A stretch of 16,503 bases of DNA, taken from the NCBI GenBank assembly GCA_023419655.1, contig JAEZXP010000196.1, positions 1-16,503 on the forward strand, given 5' to 3'. This DNA is from Bacillota bacterium. GTDB lineage: Bacteria > Bacillota > Clostridia > Lachnospirales > Lachnospiraceae. How positions within the stretch are numbered: position 1 is the first letter of the stretch; each line of letters opens with the position of its first letter. Under the pieces are notes generated by a model. The model made no database searches. It saw only the letters and a program-made list of their open reading frames with translations, and was not told the DNA's origin. Position numbers and translations under genes: made by a program. Below are positions 5,722 through 14,371 of this stretch, piece by piece.

Positions 5722-7254
5722 TTATTCTCCCCAATACTTTCCGTCCACGCTCCGATAGCAAATGGCTTCACTGATATGCCTGGATGTTATCTTTTCACTC
5801 TGGTCTAAATCCGCAATCGTACGGGCTACCTTTAGTATTCTGTGATAGGCCCTTGCGGACAGATTCATCTTAATGAAGGCCTGCTCCAACAAAGATTGCT
5901 CTTTGGCATCCAAATGACAATACTTCTTGATGGTACGGGGAGTCAGTTGGGAATTATACCATATGCTCTGATTCTTATACCGTGATTTCTGCATCTCCCG
6001 TGCTACATCTATCCGCTTTCTGATATCGGATGAGGATTCCCCGTCTTTTCTTTCCTGAAGCTCCTTATAATTAACCTGCATGGTCTCAATACAGATATCA
6101 AATCTGTCCAATAAAGGCTTTGATATCTTTCCCAAATAGCGTTTGACCATGGGAGGGGAGCAGCTGCATTTGTTACGGTCCGGATAGAATCCGCAGGAAC
6201 AGGGATTCATCGATGCAACCAGCATAAAGCCTGCCGGATAACAAAATGCAGCATTCAGCCTTGATATGGTGACCGCCTTTTCCTCCAGCGGCTGTCTTAA
6301 AACCTCAATTGTATTCTTCTGAAATTCAGGAAGCTCGTCCAAGAACAGGACGCCAAGATGGGCCAGGCTTATTTCACCGGGCTTGGGAATCATTCCTCCG
6401 CCAACGAGAGCCGTGGTTGTAATCGTATGATGGGGAGCCCTAAACGGCCGCTTTGTTATAAGGGCACGGTTATCAAGAAGACCCGCTATGCTGTAAATCT
6501 TAGAAATCTCCATGCTTTCTTCAAATGACAGCTCCGGCATAATTGTGGAAATCCGTTTTGCCAGCATGGTCTTTCCTGAACCAGGCGAGCCAATCATAAG
6601 AATATTGTGCATTCCGGATACGGCAACTTCAATGGCTCTTTTTACTGCATTTTGGCCAACCACTTCAAGAAAGTCCTGCGTATCCTCTTTTGGAGAATTC
6701 GCAAAAAGCTTTGTCACATCAATTTTTTCAGCAGCCGCAGCGTTAAAATCTTTAAGAAGCTCAACCGCTTCCTTTAAGGTAGTTACACCATAGGTTTTAA
6801 TCCCCTCTACAACCGCACCCTCCCCGGCATTATCCTTTGGAACAATGCACCTTAAAAAGCCCTGCTGCTTCGCCTCGTATACAAGGGGCAGGACACCGTT
6901 CACTTTATTGATATTTCCATTGAGACTTAATTCTCCGATAATAAGAGTATCGTTAAGATTATCTTCAAGAATATGGCCAAAGGCCGTAAGAATTGCGATG
7001 GCTATGGGCAAATCGAAGGCGGTGCCTTCCTTTCTTATATCTGCCGGAGACAGATTGACGGTAATTCGTTTTGCCGGCAGCATAAAGCCGGAGTTTTTAA
7101 GCGCTATCCGTACTCTTTCTCTTGCCTCCCTAACCTCTGAATTAAGCAGACCCACCATATCGAATACCGGAAGCCCGTCGCTTACATCCGCTTCCACACC
7201 GATAATAAGTCCGTCAATTCCGTGGATGACCGCACTGTATGCCTTGCTGAACAT
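5722..7254 (-). CDS. comM: Mg-chelatase-family AAA+ helicase ComM/YifB
   Basis: ComM is a hexameric AAA+ helicase that promotes branch migration during integration of transforming DNA. The N-terminal part (about 1-180) is a Lon-protease-like ChlI domain. The AAA+ core has Walker A GSPGSGKT (222-229), Walker B LGVLFLDELPEF (303-307 for the core) and the diagnostic NPCSCG (350-355). The C-terminal Mg_chelatase_C domain ends in SEAICYRSVD. A GTG at 7284 would add ten residues, but the ATG at 7254 has AAAGGAG eight nt upstream and gives 510 residues, the usual length. The stop precedes dprA by 22 bp. A promoter with a long palindrome lies directly upstream, so comM-dprA may be regulated as a pair. 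Confidence 0.96.
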   Translation of the reverse strand: MFSKAYSAVIHGIDGLIIGVEADVSDGLPVFDMVGLLNSEVREARERVRIALKNSGFMLPAKRITVNLSPADIRKEGTAFDLPIAIAILTAFGHILEDNLNDTLIIGELSLNGNINKVNGVLPLVYEAKQQGFLRCIVPKDNAGEGAVVEGIKTYGVTTLKEAVELLKDFNAAAAEKIDVTKLFANSPKEDTQDFLEVVGQNAVKRAIEVAVSGMHNILMIGSPGSGKTMLAKRISTIMPELSFEESMEISKIYSIAGLLDNRALITKRPFRAPHHTITTTALVGGGMIPKPGEISLAHLGVLFLDELPEFQKNTIEVLRQPLEEKAVTISRLNAAFCYPAGFMLVASMNPCSCGFYPDRNKCSCSPPMVKRYLGKISKPLLDRFDICIETMQVNYKELQERKDGESSSDIRKRIDVAREMQKSRYKNQSIWYNSQLTPRTIKKYCHLDAKEQSLLEQAFIKMNLSARAYHRILKVARTIADLDQSEKITSRHISEAICYRSVDGKYWGE

Positions 7255-7293
7255 TAAATATACTCCTTTCATTGTCTCTCCCACAATGAAGGA

Positions 7294-7326
7294 ATCATTT
7301 GCTATAGGTATAGTGTAGCAAATGAT
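7294..7326. promoter_or_regulatory. Perfect 11-bp inverted repeat over the comM promoter (operator candidate)
   Basis: ATCATTTGCTA (7294-7304) and TAGCAAATGAT (7316-7326) are perfect complements separated by 11 nt. No T-tract follows on either strand, so it is not an intrinsic terminator. It overlaps the putative comM -10 (7317-7312) and start site, the classical position for a repressor site. Confidence 0.6.
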
Positions 7327-7340
7327 AAATATGATTACAA
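7312..7340 (-). promoter_or_regulatory. Probable comM promoter
   Basis: TTGTAA (7340-7335), a 17-nt spacer and TACACT (7317-7312) form a reasonable sigma-A promoter with initiation near 7305, 50 nt before the chosen comM start. The rest of the 7341-7391 gap after the dehydrogenase gene holds no strong terminator: only a weak GGT/ACC plus ATTAT/ATAAT stem is present, so some read-through from the catabolic cluster is possible. Confidence 0.5.
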
Positions 7341-7391
7341 GGTGTTTTTATATAGAATAGGGTATTATGGAAAATAATTCAACCTTTATGA

Positions 7392-8786
7392 CTATATAAT
7401 CTTTCCCGGATTAAGTATTCCCTTTGGATCAAACGTGGATTTTATAGATTTCATAAGACCCATTAATTTCTCTCCGTAGTGCCTATCTAAATAGTTCTTC
7501 TTTGCATACCCAATTCCATGCTCACCGGACACAAGCCCTCCTATCCTTGCGGCTTCTTTATATAGAGCATCAAAGGCTTGCTTTAGTTTATTCTGCCACT
7601 CTTCCTCATCTAATTTATCTCTGCATATATATATATGAAGGTTTCCGTCTCCCGCATGTCCAAAGCTGGGAATACGGATATTCAGCTTCTTAGATAATTC
7701 ATGCGTAAATATAATAAACCCGGCAATTTTATCTCTCGGTACAACCACGTCACATTCATCCATCCGGGAAGTCGATGCTTTTATTGCTTCCAGAAAAGCT
7801 CCTCTGGCATTCCATACCGAATCTTTTCTTTCCTGCGTATCCGCAATATATACATCCAGCGCTCCATTATTCAAACAAATATCTGCAACAAAACTATATT
7901 CTTCCAGCAGCTGTTCTACTGTATTGCCGTCAAATGACAGCAATATATAAGCATCATGCTTATTATCAGGGAATCGTTTGCCCAGATATTGCTCGGCAAA
8001 TAATATGGTCTCCCTCGACATATACTCAATGGCTGTCGGTACCGCCCTCGCTTTAATAATTTGGGGTACAATACCTATGGCAGCCTCCATTGTCGCAAAA
8101 GGAACAAGCAGGCTGATGGATACTGCAGGCAAAGGGAGCAGCTTTAGGACAGCTTCTGTTATAATACCAAGGGTTCCCTCGGAACCTACCATTAAATCCT
8201 TCAAGCTGTATCCGGAACTGTTCTTTACCACTTTTCCGCCCAACGTAATAATCTCACCATCCGCCAAAACAACTGTTAATCCGCGAACATAGTCTCTGGT
8301 TACTCCATATTTTACAGCACGCATACCACCGGCATTCGTACTGATATTTCCTCCTATTGTTGCTGATTTTTCTCCCGGATCCGGAGGATAAAACAGTTGG
8401 TTTTCTTCACAGTATTTTTGAAGTTCCATCAACAAAACACCAGGCTGTAAAGTGATGGTCAGATTATCCGTATCCAGTTCAAGTATCTGATTCATTAAGG
8501 TAGTATCCAGCAGTATTCCGCCATACACTGAAACCGCACCGCCAACCAAACCTGTGCCGGAGCCTCTCACAACTACAGGTATTTTATTTTCATTGGCATA
8601 TCTCATAATGGAAGATACTTCTGCTGTCGTTTTAACCTTAATCAATATATCCGGTGTACCGGATATACCTCCCAACTCATCATGGGAATAATCCTCGCTG
8701 ATTTCACTTCCGGCAAAGAAACGACCTGTTTCCACCATGCCGCGGAGAGCTCCTATATCTATCAAGTTTACCTTCTTATACGCCAT
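7392..8786 (-). CDS. FAD-linked 2-hydroxyacid dehydrogenase, GlcD/LctD type
   Basis: This family oxidises 2-hydroxy acids such as glycolate or D-lactate to 2-oxo acids with FAD. The 464-residue protein has the FAD_binding_4 (PCMH) fold near the N-terminus, with VVVRGSGTGLVGGAV (about 72-86), ATIGGNISTNAGGMRAVKYG and VGSEGTLGIITEAVLKLLP. The C-terminal substrate domain has FGHAGDGNLHIYI (375-387) and SGEHGIG (420-426), whose histidines bind the active-site metal in relatives. The ATG at 8786 overlaps the etfA end by 11 bp and has AAGGAG upstream. The order EtfB-EtfA-dehydrogenase is that of Acetobacterium LctBCD, a confurcating lactate dehydrogenase. Lactate is possible here too, but the linked AllFGH genes make a purine-derived hydroxy acid such as ureidoglycolate the more interesting substrate. 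That substrate is inference. Confidence 0.9.
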   Translation of the reverse strand: MAYKKVNLIDIGALRGMVETGRFFAGSEISEDYSHDELGGISGTPDILIKVKTTAEVSSIMRYANENKIPVVVRGSGTGLVGGAVSVYGGILLDTTLMNQILELDTDNLTITLQPGVLLMELQKYCEENQLFYPPDPGEKSATIGGNISTNAGGMRAVKYGVTRDYVRGLTVVLADGEIITLGGKVVKNSSGYSLKDLMVGSEGTLGIITEAVLKLLPLPAVSISLLVPFATMEAAIGIVPQIIKARAVPTAIEYMSRETILFAEQYLGKRFPDNKHDAYILLSFDGNTVEQLLEEYSFVADICLNNGALDVYIADTQERKDSVWNARGAFLEAIKASTSRMDECDVVVPRDKIAGFIIFTHELSKKLNIRIPSFGHAGDGNLHIYICRDKLDEEEWQNKLKQAFDALYKEAARIGGLVSGEHGIGYAKKNYLDRHYGEKLMGLMKSIKSTFDPKGILNPGKII

Positions 8787-9981
8787 TATTCTTCATCTCC
8801 TTACAATACTCAATTAATTCCTGTAATATTAAATGCATATCTCCTACTACACAATAGTGGGCAATATCAAATATAGGGCTGTTGCGGTCCGTATTGACTG
8901 CAATAATACAGGCTGAATTGCTCATACCTGCTGTGAACTGGACAGTCCCTGAAATTCCCAGGGCAATCATCAGTTTTGCACTGACTGTACGCCCGCTTAA
9001 TCCGATTTGTCTTTTTGCATCAAACCATCCTGCTTCTACCAATGGTCTTGTACATGCCATCTGCGCTCCCAGTAAATCCGCCAGCTGCCTTGCATATATC
9101 AACTCCTCCTGGGACTTGAAGCCTCTGCCTACGGCTACAATGACTTCTGCTTCAGATATGTCTACTTCCTTTTTCTTTTCTTCTAAATTACGCAAGGTCA
9201 CCCGGCTTTTCAGTTTTTCTTCCTCAATGTTCATTACTTCGATTGTACCACCGGGTTGTTCCATCGGCTTTGGAGCAGAAAAAACCTTATATCTAACTGT
9301 ACAAAACTGGGGTCTGTTATCCGGAGTAATAATTTGAGCCATGATATTCCCGCCAAAGGCCGGCCTTATCTGAACCAAATCCGTATTCTCACGCATCTGC
9401 AATATGGTACAATCTGCTGTTAATCCTGTACGAAACCGTGCGGCTGCCCTGGGTGCCAAAGACCGCCCCATGTTAGTAGCACCCACTAATACGGAAGAAG
9501 GCTGTATCTTACGAATAAAATCTTCGAAAATATTGGCATATGTCTCAATAATAAAATACTTTAATGCCGGATAATCATATACAAAGACCTTGTCCACTCC
9601 ATATTTTAAAACCTCATTCGCTGCCTTTGTTATATCATTACCAATCATAAGCGCATACACCGGATGCCCTGTAGTCTTAGCCAGTTCAAGCGCCTTACCA
9701 ATCAATTCATATGTAACATTGTGTATCACGCCGTCCAAATGCTCAACAAATACTGCAACGCCTTTCCATTTCGACTTATCTATCAGATTTTCCCGGGGAT
9801 TCTCTTCATATGTTATTACTCCTGCAGGACCCTTTTTCACACATATTTTACACATTTTACAAGCCGCATTAATATCCAGACTTTCACCGTCATATATAAT
9901 CGCCGAAAAAGGGCATAGGGAAACCAATTCTTGTGCATTTAACGGTGTAATTAATTCATGATGTATTATAAGACGAGCCAT
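8776..9981 (-). CDS. etfA: Electron transfer flavoprotein alpha subunit with one-cluster ferredoxin domain
   Basis: EtfA binds FAD and, with EtfB, passes electrons between a flavin dehydrogenase and NAD or ferredoxin. The ATG at 9981 has GGAGG five nt upstream and gives 401 residues; the ATG at 9993 overlaps that ribosome site. The N-terminal ~60 residues are a degenerate bacterial ferredoxin. LCPFSAI supplies Cys23, and CKMCKIC supplies Cys41, Cys44 and Cys47, which together can bind one [4Fe-4S]. The three cysteines of the other cluster are absent, and its fourth is Gly51 (GP). The ETF N domain follows. The FAD domain at 327-353 begins GLSGRTVSAK and includes ALGISGTVQFTAGM, with IFDIAHYCVVGD after it. 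The one-cluster form is typical of EtfA partners of clostridial and acetogen lactate dehydrogenases. Confidence 0.95.
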   Translation of the reverse strand: MARLIIHHELITPLNAQELVSLCPFSAIIYDGESLDINAACKMCKICVKKGPAGVITYEENPRENLIDKSKWKGVAVFVEHLDGVIHNVTYELIGKALELAKTTGHPVYALMIGNDITKAANEVLKYGVDKVFVYDYPALKYFIIETYANIFEDFIRKIQPSSVLVGATNMGRSLAPRAAARFRTGLTADCTILQMRENTDLVQIRPAFGGNIMAQIITPDNRPQFCTVRYKVFSAPKPMEQPGGTIEVMNIEEEKLKSRVTLRNLEEKKKEVDISEAEVIVAVGRGFKSQEELIYARQLADLLGAQMACTRPLVEAGWFDAKRQIGLSGRTVSAKLMIALGISGTVQFTAGMSNSACIIAVNTDRNSPIFDIAHYCVVGDMHLILQELIEYCKEMKNNGV

Positions 9982-10030
9982 TGCAACCTCCATTTACCAT
10001 TCAACAACTATATTTTAAAACTTCAGATAC

Positions 10031-10819
10031 CTATATAAATTTTTTCTCCATAAGGATTTTACTTAGATGCATGGCCACTTCTTTATGGCTGCCTTCAAGG
10101 ATTTCTCTGTCCAATTTCTTATCCGGTGCAAATATTCTCTCTACCTTTGTCGGAGAGCCGCTTAGTCCATAGTGCATTTCATCCTTATCATCCATATCCG
10201 CCAAAGTAATTACCCGGATACAGGCTTCATCCAATTTCTTTTTTCTCTTATAGGACGGCAGACGCGGGGTATTAATATCACTGTCCATACAAAGAATACA
10301 GGGTAATTTTATTTCTTGTGTTGCGGTATGATTTTCCCAGTTAATTAAAACGGTAACACTTTTCTTTGTAACCTCCTGAATGGATACAACATTATTTGCA
10401 TGAGGAATATTTAAGAATTCAGCAATTTCAGCTCCGACTTGCGCAGTATCTCCGTCCGTCGTTTGCTTTCCGCACAATATGATGTCATACTTCCCTCCTT
10501 TTTCTAATCCCTGGGATAGACAATATGCTGTTGCCAGTACATCCGCTCCGCCAAATTTGCGGTCGCTTAGAAGGACGCCTTCATCCGCTCCCATACATAT
10601 GGTTTCCATCAATACTTTCTTTGCCTGCATCGGACCCATACTAAACACTTTTACATAAGCACCGTACTGCTCCTTTAATTCCATCGCTGTTTCTATCGCA
10701 AATAAATCATAGGGATTTAGCTTGCTTGCAACACCGTCACGCTTTAAAACACCGGTAGCAGAATCAACCTCTACCTGTATAGTGCCGGGTACCTGCTTAA
10801 CGCATATGAATACATTCAC
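10031..10819 (-). CDS. etfB: Electron transfer flavoprotein beta subunit
   Basis: EtfB is the partner of EtfA; in bifurcating/confurcating forms it binds the NAD-reactive flavin. The 262-residue protein has normal length, starts with the family hallmark MNVFICVKQVPGT and carries CGKQTTDGDTAQVG (116-129), the nucleotide-binding signature. A GTG start at 10819, preceded by AAGGAGG at 7 nt, fits the family N-terminus best. The start overlaps the end of the upstream AllH gene by 23 bp, which strongly suggests translational coupling. etfA follows after about 50 bp. Bifurcating behaviour is inferred from the dehydrogenase neighbour and the EtfA ferredoxin domain. Confidence 0.95.
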   Translation of the reverse strand: MNVFICVKQVPGTIQVEVDSATGVLKRDGVASKLNPYDLFAIETAMELKEQYGAYVKVFSMGPMQAKKVLMETICMGADEGVLLSDRKFGGADVLATAYCLSQGLEKGGKYDIILCGKQTTDGDTAQVGAEIAEFLNIPHANNVVSIQEVTKKSVTVLINWENHTATQEIKLPCILCMDSDINTPRLPSYKRKKKLDEACIRVITLADMDDKDEMHYGLSGSPTKVERIFAPDKKLDREILEGSHKEVAMHLSKILMEKKFI

Positions 10820-11741
10820 ATTTGGTCCTCCTTTTTTCAGATGTTCTTACGTTCTTCCTCAGATATACCTCATTGGCTATCCTGATTCCCGCTAACATAT
10901 CCACTCCGGACGTGCTTCCTGTCTGTATGATTTTATCCAATATTCTCTGAATACACGCTTTATTATTATTAAATATCCATCTGATTAGCGCTTGAAGGTT
11001 CTCAGAAAATCTCCCTTCGGCGGCACAATACAGATATTTGCTGCTTACGTCTGTGGTGTAATTATTTAACCTGACCCGATGAATCATCTCCTTCGCAAAT
11101 CCTGTATAATAACTCTGCCCTTCAGAAAACTCTGCAAGAAAGCTTCCCATAGTATATGCCATGATTCCTACCATTGCATCATCCGATGAAGGTGTCAGTC
11201 CCTTTCCCCTTCCAAGATTGCTTTCAAAAGCTGCAATAGATACCGGAAGATTATAGTCCATCAGTCCCATAGCAAACACCGATAACTTATCATATTGTTG
11301 TTTATAAGTCATGCCAAAACCATCTCTTATATTCCCTTGGGAAAAATAATATTCCAGCCTGGCAGAAAGCTCTCTTTGCCTGCCCGCAGATATATGATGA
11401 ACATCAAAATACAGCCGGCTGCTCACCATTCTGCTTTTATTTATGCGGCATTTTAAAGAACCGGCAAATATTATGTTACATTCTGTTTTTACCACAGGGT
11501 CATCCAAAGATAGTCGGGATAATCTTTCGAAATCCTGATTACGAATTATCACACTATCCGGAACACCCGGTATATCCGGTGTCATTATCGTTATTAGCCG
11601 TGTGTCTGTCAGACCCGGCTCATCCGGCCGGCCTAATATTACATTAATTTCAGACTTGAATTTTGAGTGGATTCTTCCGGTAAGCTCCTTCGTATCCGCA
11701 AAGCAATCAGTTAAGTCTGCCCTTATCGCTTCAATCATCAT
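10797..11741 (-). CDS. allH: AllH/YlbF-like DUF2877 protein, carbamoyltransferase subunit
   Basis: DUF2877 proteins (E. coli YlbF, now AllH) are the third component assigned to oxamate carbamoyltransferase, with AllF and AllG. The 314-residue protein is longer than E. coli YlbF (about 271) through its N-terminal region and a basic C-terminal tail. The diagnostic block GRGKGLTPSSDD (177-188), then TTDVSSKYL (229-237) and GSTSGVDMLAG (275-285), matches the family pattern G-x-G-L-T-P-S-x-D-D. It has no signal peptide or membrane segment. The ATG at 11741, in a double ATG, overlaps the kinase gene end by 11 bp with GAGGATGAGGG upstream. The C-terminus overlaps etfB by 23 bp. Family membership is firm; the actual substrate is inferred. 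Confidence 0.85.
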   Translation of the reverse strand: MMIEAIRADLTDCFADTKELTGRIHSKFKSEINVILGRPDEPGLTDTRLITIMTPDIPGVPDSVIIRNQDFERLSRLSLDDPVVKTECNIIFAGSLKCRINKSRMVSSRLYFDVHHISAGRQRELSARLEYYFSQGNIRDGFGMTYKQQYDKLSVFAMGLMDYNLPVSIAAFESNLGRGKGLTPSSDDAMVGIMAYTMGSFLAEFSEGQSYYTGFAKEMIHRVRLNNYTTDVSSKYLYCAAEGRFSENLQALIRWIFNNNKACIQRILDKIIQTGSTSGVDMLAGIRIANEVYLRKNVRTSEKRRTKCECIHMR

Positions 11742-12921
11742 CCCTCATCCTCAAATACTCTTCAATGTTCATTGCCACCGATAATTCTTCATTCGTTTCT
11801 AAAACCCACACATCCACTTCACTCTTATTGTCACTGATTCTGCTGTCAAAGCATTGCTCCATTTTGTCGGCATCCAGACTCACCTTTAAAAACTGCAGGG
11901 AATCACATACCATCTTACGAATCAAAGAAGAATGCTGCCCTATTCCACCGGTGAATACAATGGCATCCACACCGCCCAAATATGCCGTATACATGCCGAT
12001 ATATCCGACTATACCGTCGACAAAAGCATCAATTGCCAGCTGCGCCCGCTCATCCTTGCTGTGCCTTGCCGCCTGAATAATATCACGAAGATCGTTACTC
12101 ACTCCGCTCAAACCCTGGAATCCGGATTTTGAAGACAGGATATTCATAACCTTATTTATATCATTTTCATATTGCTCCACGAGCAATGGCAAGCAGAATA
12201 CATCAAACTCTCCAATCCTGTTATTGTGAAATATTCCCGACTGAGGCGTGGCACCCATTGTGGTTGCAACACTCTTCCCGTCAAGTATTGCGCATAAAGA
12301 AGAGGAGCCTCCTAAATGTATGGATATGATTCGCTTTGCTTCCGGCCGTATCTTCCTCATCTTATGGGAGATATAACTATGACTTGAACCATGAAATCCG
12401 TATTTGCGTATGCCGTATGTATCAATCCATTCATAGGGTACCCCATATACAACACGCTTCCTCGGTATTGTACTATGAAACATTGTCTCAAAATGAGCAA
12501 TTTGAATCAGCTGTGGATATTGCTCTTTAATCTCCCTTATCATATCAATATAAAGGGGATTATGGGCAGGGGCAAAGGAGATATATTGTTCCATAATCCG
12601 TAATAGTTCCTCATCTACAAAACGGACTCCGCTTATTTTTCCTCCATGAACTGCCTTATAGCCGATGACATCCAGCTCATCTAAGGATTGAATAGCACCA
12701 CATTTTAAAATAATATCCTTAGATAAGTGAAAAGCAGATACATGGGTTTTACACTGAACATCTCCTTGCTCCTTATATTCACCTGAAACAATTTGATAGT
12801 GACTGATTTCTTTTCCTATATCCTCAAATCCACCCTGAGAAAGCAGCTCTATCTGTTCTCCCATCCCGAAGATTTTGAATTTAAAGCTGGTGGAGCCCAG
12901 ATTAATCACCATTATTTTCAT
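11731..12921 (-). CDS. Acetate-kinase-family acyl/carbamate kinase with altered active site
   Basis: Acetate kinases (ASKHA fold) interconvert an acyl phosphate plus ADP with the acid plus ATP. The ATG at 12921 follows GAGGTG by 5 nt and gives 396 residues, the normal length; a TTG at 12942 is unlikely. Family motifs run end to end: VINLGSTSFKF (Asn7, Ser10, Ser12), APAHNP (His120), YGFHGSSH (His177), ISIHLG (His202), NNRIGEFD (Arg235), SGVSNDLRD, FTGGIGQHS and LETNEEL. Against Methanosarcina thermophila acetate kinase the essential Arg91 (GHRVVHGG) is Lys89 here (GYKAVHGG), Asp148 (VFDTAFH) is Glu145 (HFETMFH), Leu122 is Ala, and Asn211 (HLGNGSS) is Gly (HLGGSSS). It sits between AllG and AllH, where relatives carry a carbamate kinase. 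I infer a specialised acyl phosphate or carbamoyl phosphate kinase rather than housekeeping AckA. Confidence 0.85.
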   Translation of the reverse strand: MKIMVINLGSTSFKFKIFGMGEQIELLSQGGFEDIGKEISHYQIVSGEYKEQGDVQCKTHVSAFHLSKDIILKCGAIQSLDELDVIGYKAVHGGKISGVRFVDEELLRIMEQYISFAPAHNPLYIDMIREIKEQYPQLIQIAHFETMFHSTIPRKRVVYGVPYEWIDTYGIRKYGFHGSSHSYISHKMRKIRPEAKRIISIHLGGSSSLCAILDGKSVATTMGATPQSGIFHNNRIGEFDVFCLPLLVEQYENDINKVMNILSSKSGFQGLSGVSNDLRDIIQAARHSKDERAQLAIDAFVDGIVGYIGMYTAYLGGVDAIVFTGGIGQHSSLIRKMVCDSLQFLKVSLDADKMEQCFDSRISDNKSEVDVWVLETNEELSVAMNIEEYLRMRDDD

Positions 12922-12938
12922 TGTACACCTCGCAGTAT

Positions 12939-14369
12939 TCAATATGAGCTATAAACTTTTCCAAATTCTTCAATTGCTTTTTCAAAGCACTCCATCGGTA
13001 CACGGGCACTGCCTGCTCCAATCAGCCCGCCTTCATGATTAAACATCCCTCCATGAATTTCAGGTGTGATGCCGGTCATGATTACCTTTTGAACATCAAT
13101 TCCTGAAGGAAGGAAATCAAAGTCCAAATTAGGTATGGGGAAATTATAATTTTTAGAAATACAAATATTCTCCATCTCTCTTGTAATCTTAATGGCATCC
13201 TGCAGCTTCAATCCTCTCAGGTTACATACGATTGGACTGGTGGCAGCAGCAATCCCTCCCATTCCGGCACATTCAACGACACAGCTGTCACCTATCCATG
13301 GAAGCTGGTCTTTTATGGTATATCTGCTGGAGGTATATCGTCCTTTCATCATAGGCGCCCTGGCAGTAAACCATTTATCCCCAAGGCCGGCAACTTTAAT
13401 GCCGAATTCTACGCCATTACCGCAAATAGCCGTAACCATTGTTGAATATGGAATATTCTCTGCTGATATAAGGGCTGCCCTGCTGGCTCCCTGCCCGTAA
13501 CAATGAAAAAAACGTGGTGTTTTCACAATATAGTCCATGACCCGAAGTATTTTATCTTTGTCTATATTCAAGCGAAACAGATTCGGCAGGAATTGCTTTA
13601 TAAAAATCAAGTCAACCGCATTTTGCCGGGTATGATTCTCATCTCCCATCTGCATACCTTCTGCTAAAATCGGTTTTATTGGCAAAGGACCATTCTCTTT
13701 TAAAACTTTCTTCATAACAGGAAACAGCTCTTCTCTCATATAACGAAGATTTTCTGCTATTTCAGGAGAATACAGTCCCCAGCCACAGAATCCGCCTTGA
13801 AAAGGACCCTCTGCCGGAAAGGTTGCAGCACGCTTTCCTGTGGCTCTATCCTCAATTACAATCATTGCCACTGACTTTGTGATAATGCCTGTACCCGCAC
13901 CAACCGTGTTATGATTTAATGCACTTGATATCTTTACTTTACCGGATTCTATGAGTGCAAGGGCTTCCTCTTCTGTCTTGGCCCATCCTTCAAACAAACA
14001 GCCGCTGACCAAGCCTCTCTTGTGAAGCTTTACCATACTGGAAAAATCAATTGGAGGACCGGAATGAATTATCATGTAATCTTCCAATCCATCCACAACT
14101 TCTCCTGCAGGCAATATATCCACCCAAGCCGGATCAGACCCAATGATACAGTTGACAGCCTGTTCATTGGCTTCACAAATTCTACGGCTTATTTCTTCTC
14201 CTTCTAAAGCTTGTAATGCACGAAGAACAGATGTTTTTTGCTTTATTGGCGGACTCCACTGAATCTGTGTGGTTTTTATATTCTGACTTTCCAGAGCATC
14301 ATGTAAAAATTTAAGCCCAATATTGATGACCTTTAGTTGGGATTTCTTATTACAACCATTTTTATTCAT
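12939..14369 (-). CDS. allG: AllG/YlbE-like DUF1116 protein, carbamoyltransferase subunit
   Basis: DUF1116 (E. coli YlbE, now AllG) is the large second component of the AllFGH oxamate carbamoyltransferase. The 476-residue protein is somewhat longer than E. coli YlbE. Recognisable conserved stretches are IIGSDPAWVDILPAG (75-89), LVSGCLFEGWA (120-130), LNHNTVGAGTG (151-161), FPAEGPFQGGFCGWG (184-198) and MQMGDENHTRQN (239-250), with a long helical C-terminal half. No signal peptide or clear membrane segment is seen. The ATG at 14369 starts 2 bp after the fdrA stop with GGGAG upstream, and the kinase ATG lies 17 bp after its end. The cluster order supports a joint complex with AllF and AllH. The catalytic residues are not known to me. 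Confidence 0.87.
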   Translation of the reverse strand: MNKNGCNKKSQLKVINIGLKFLHDALESQNIKTTQIQWSPPIKQKTSVLRALQALEGEEISRRICEANEQAVNCIIGSDPAWVDILPAGEVVDGLEDYMIIHSGPPIDFSSMVKLHKRGLVSGCLFEGWAKTEEEALALIESGKVKISSALNHNTVGAGTGIITKSVAMIVIEDRATGKRAATFPAEGPFQGGFCGWGLYSPEIAENLRYMREELFPVMKKVLKENGPLPIKPILAEGMQMGDENHTRQNAVDLIFIKQFLPNLFRLNIDKDKILRVMDYIVKTPRFFHCYGQGASRAALISAENIPYSTMVTAICGNGVEFGIKVAGLGDKWFTARAPMMKGRYTSSRYTIKDQLPWIGDSCVVECAGMGGIAAATSPIVCNLRGLKLQDAIKITREMENICISKNYNFPIPNLDFDFLPSGIDVQKVIMTGITPEIHGGMFNHEGGLIGAGSARVPMECFEKAIEEFGKVYSSY

Positions 14370-14371
14370 GC

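Noticed and set aside
7341..7391. Terminator after the FAD-linked dehydrogenase gene
   Set aside because: Only a short, bulged stem without a T-tract is present, so I did not annotate one.
12922..12942. TTG start for the kinase gene overlapping the allG stop
   Set aside because: The ATG at 12921 has a well-spaced GAGGTG and matches the acetate kinase N-terminus exactly.
12948..12960. A 13-nt exact match (GCTATAAACTTTT) to the flgB-flgC repeat unit, at the end of allG
   Set aside because: It lies inside coding sequence for the allG C-terminus, is AT-rich, and lacks the GGAGGA/TCCTCC hairpin, so it is most likely coincidence.
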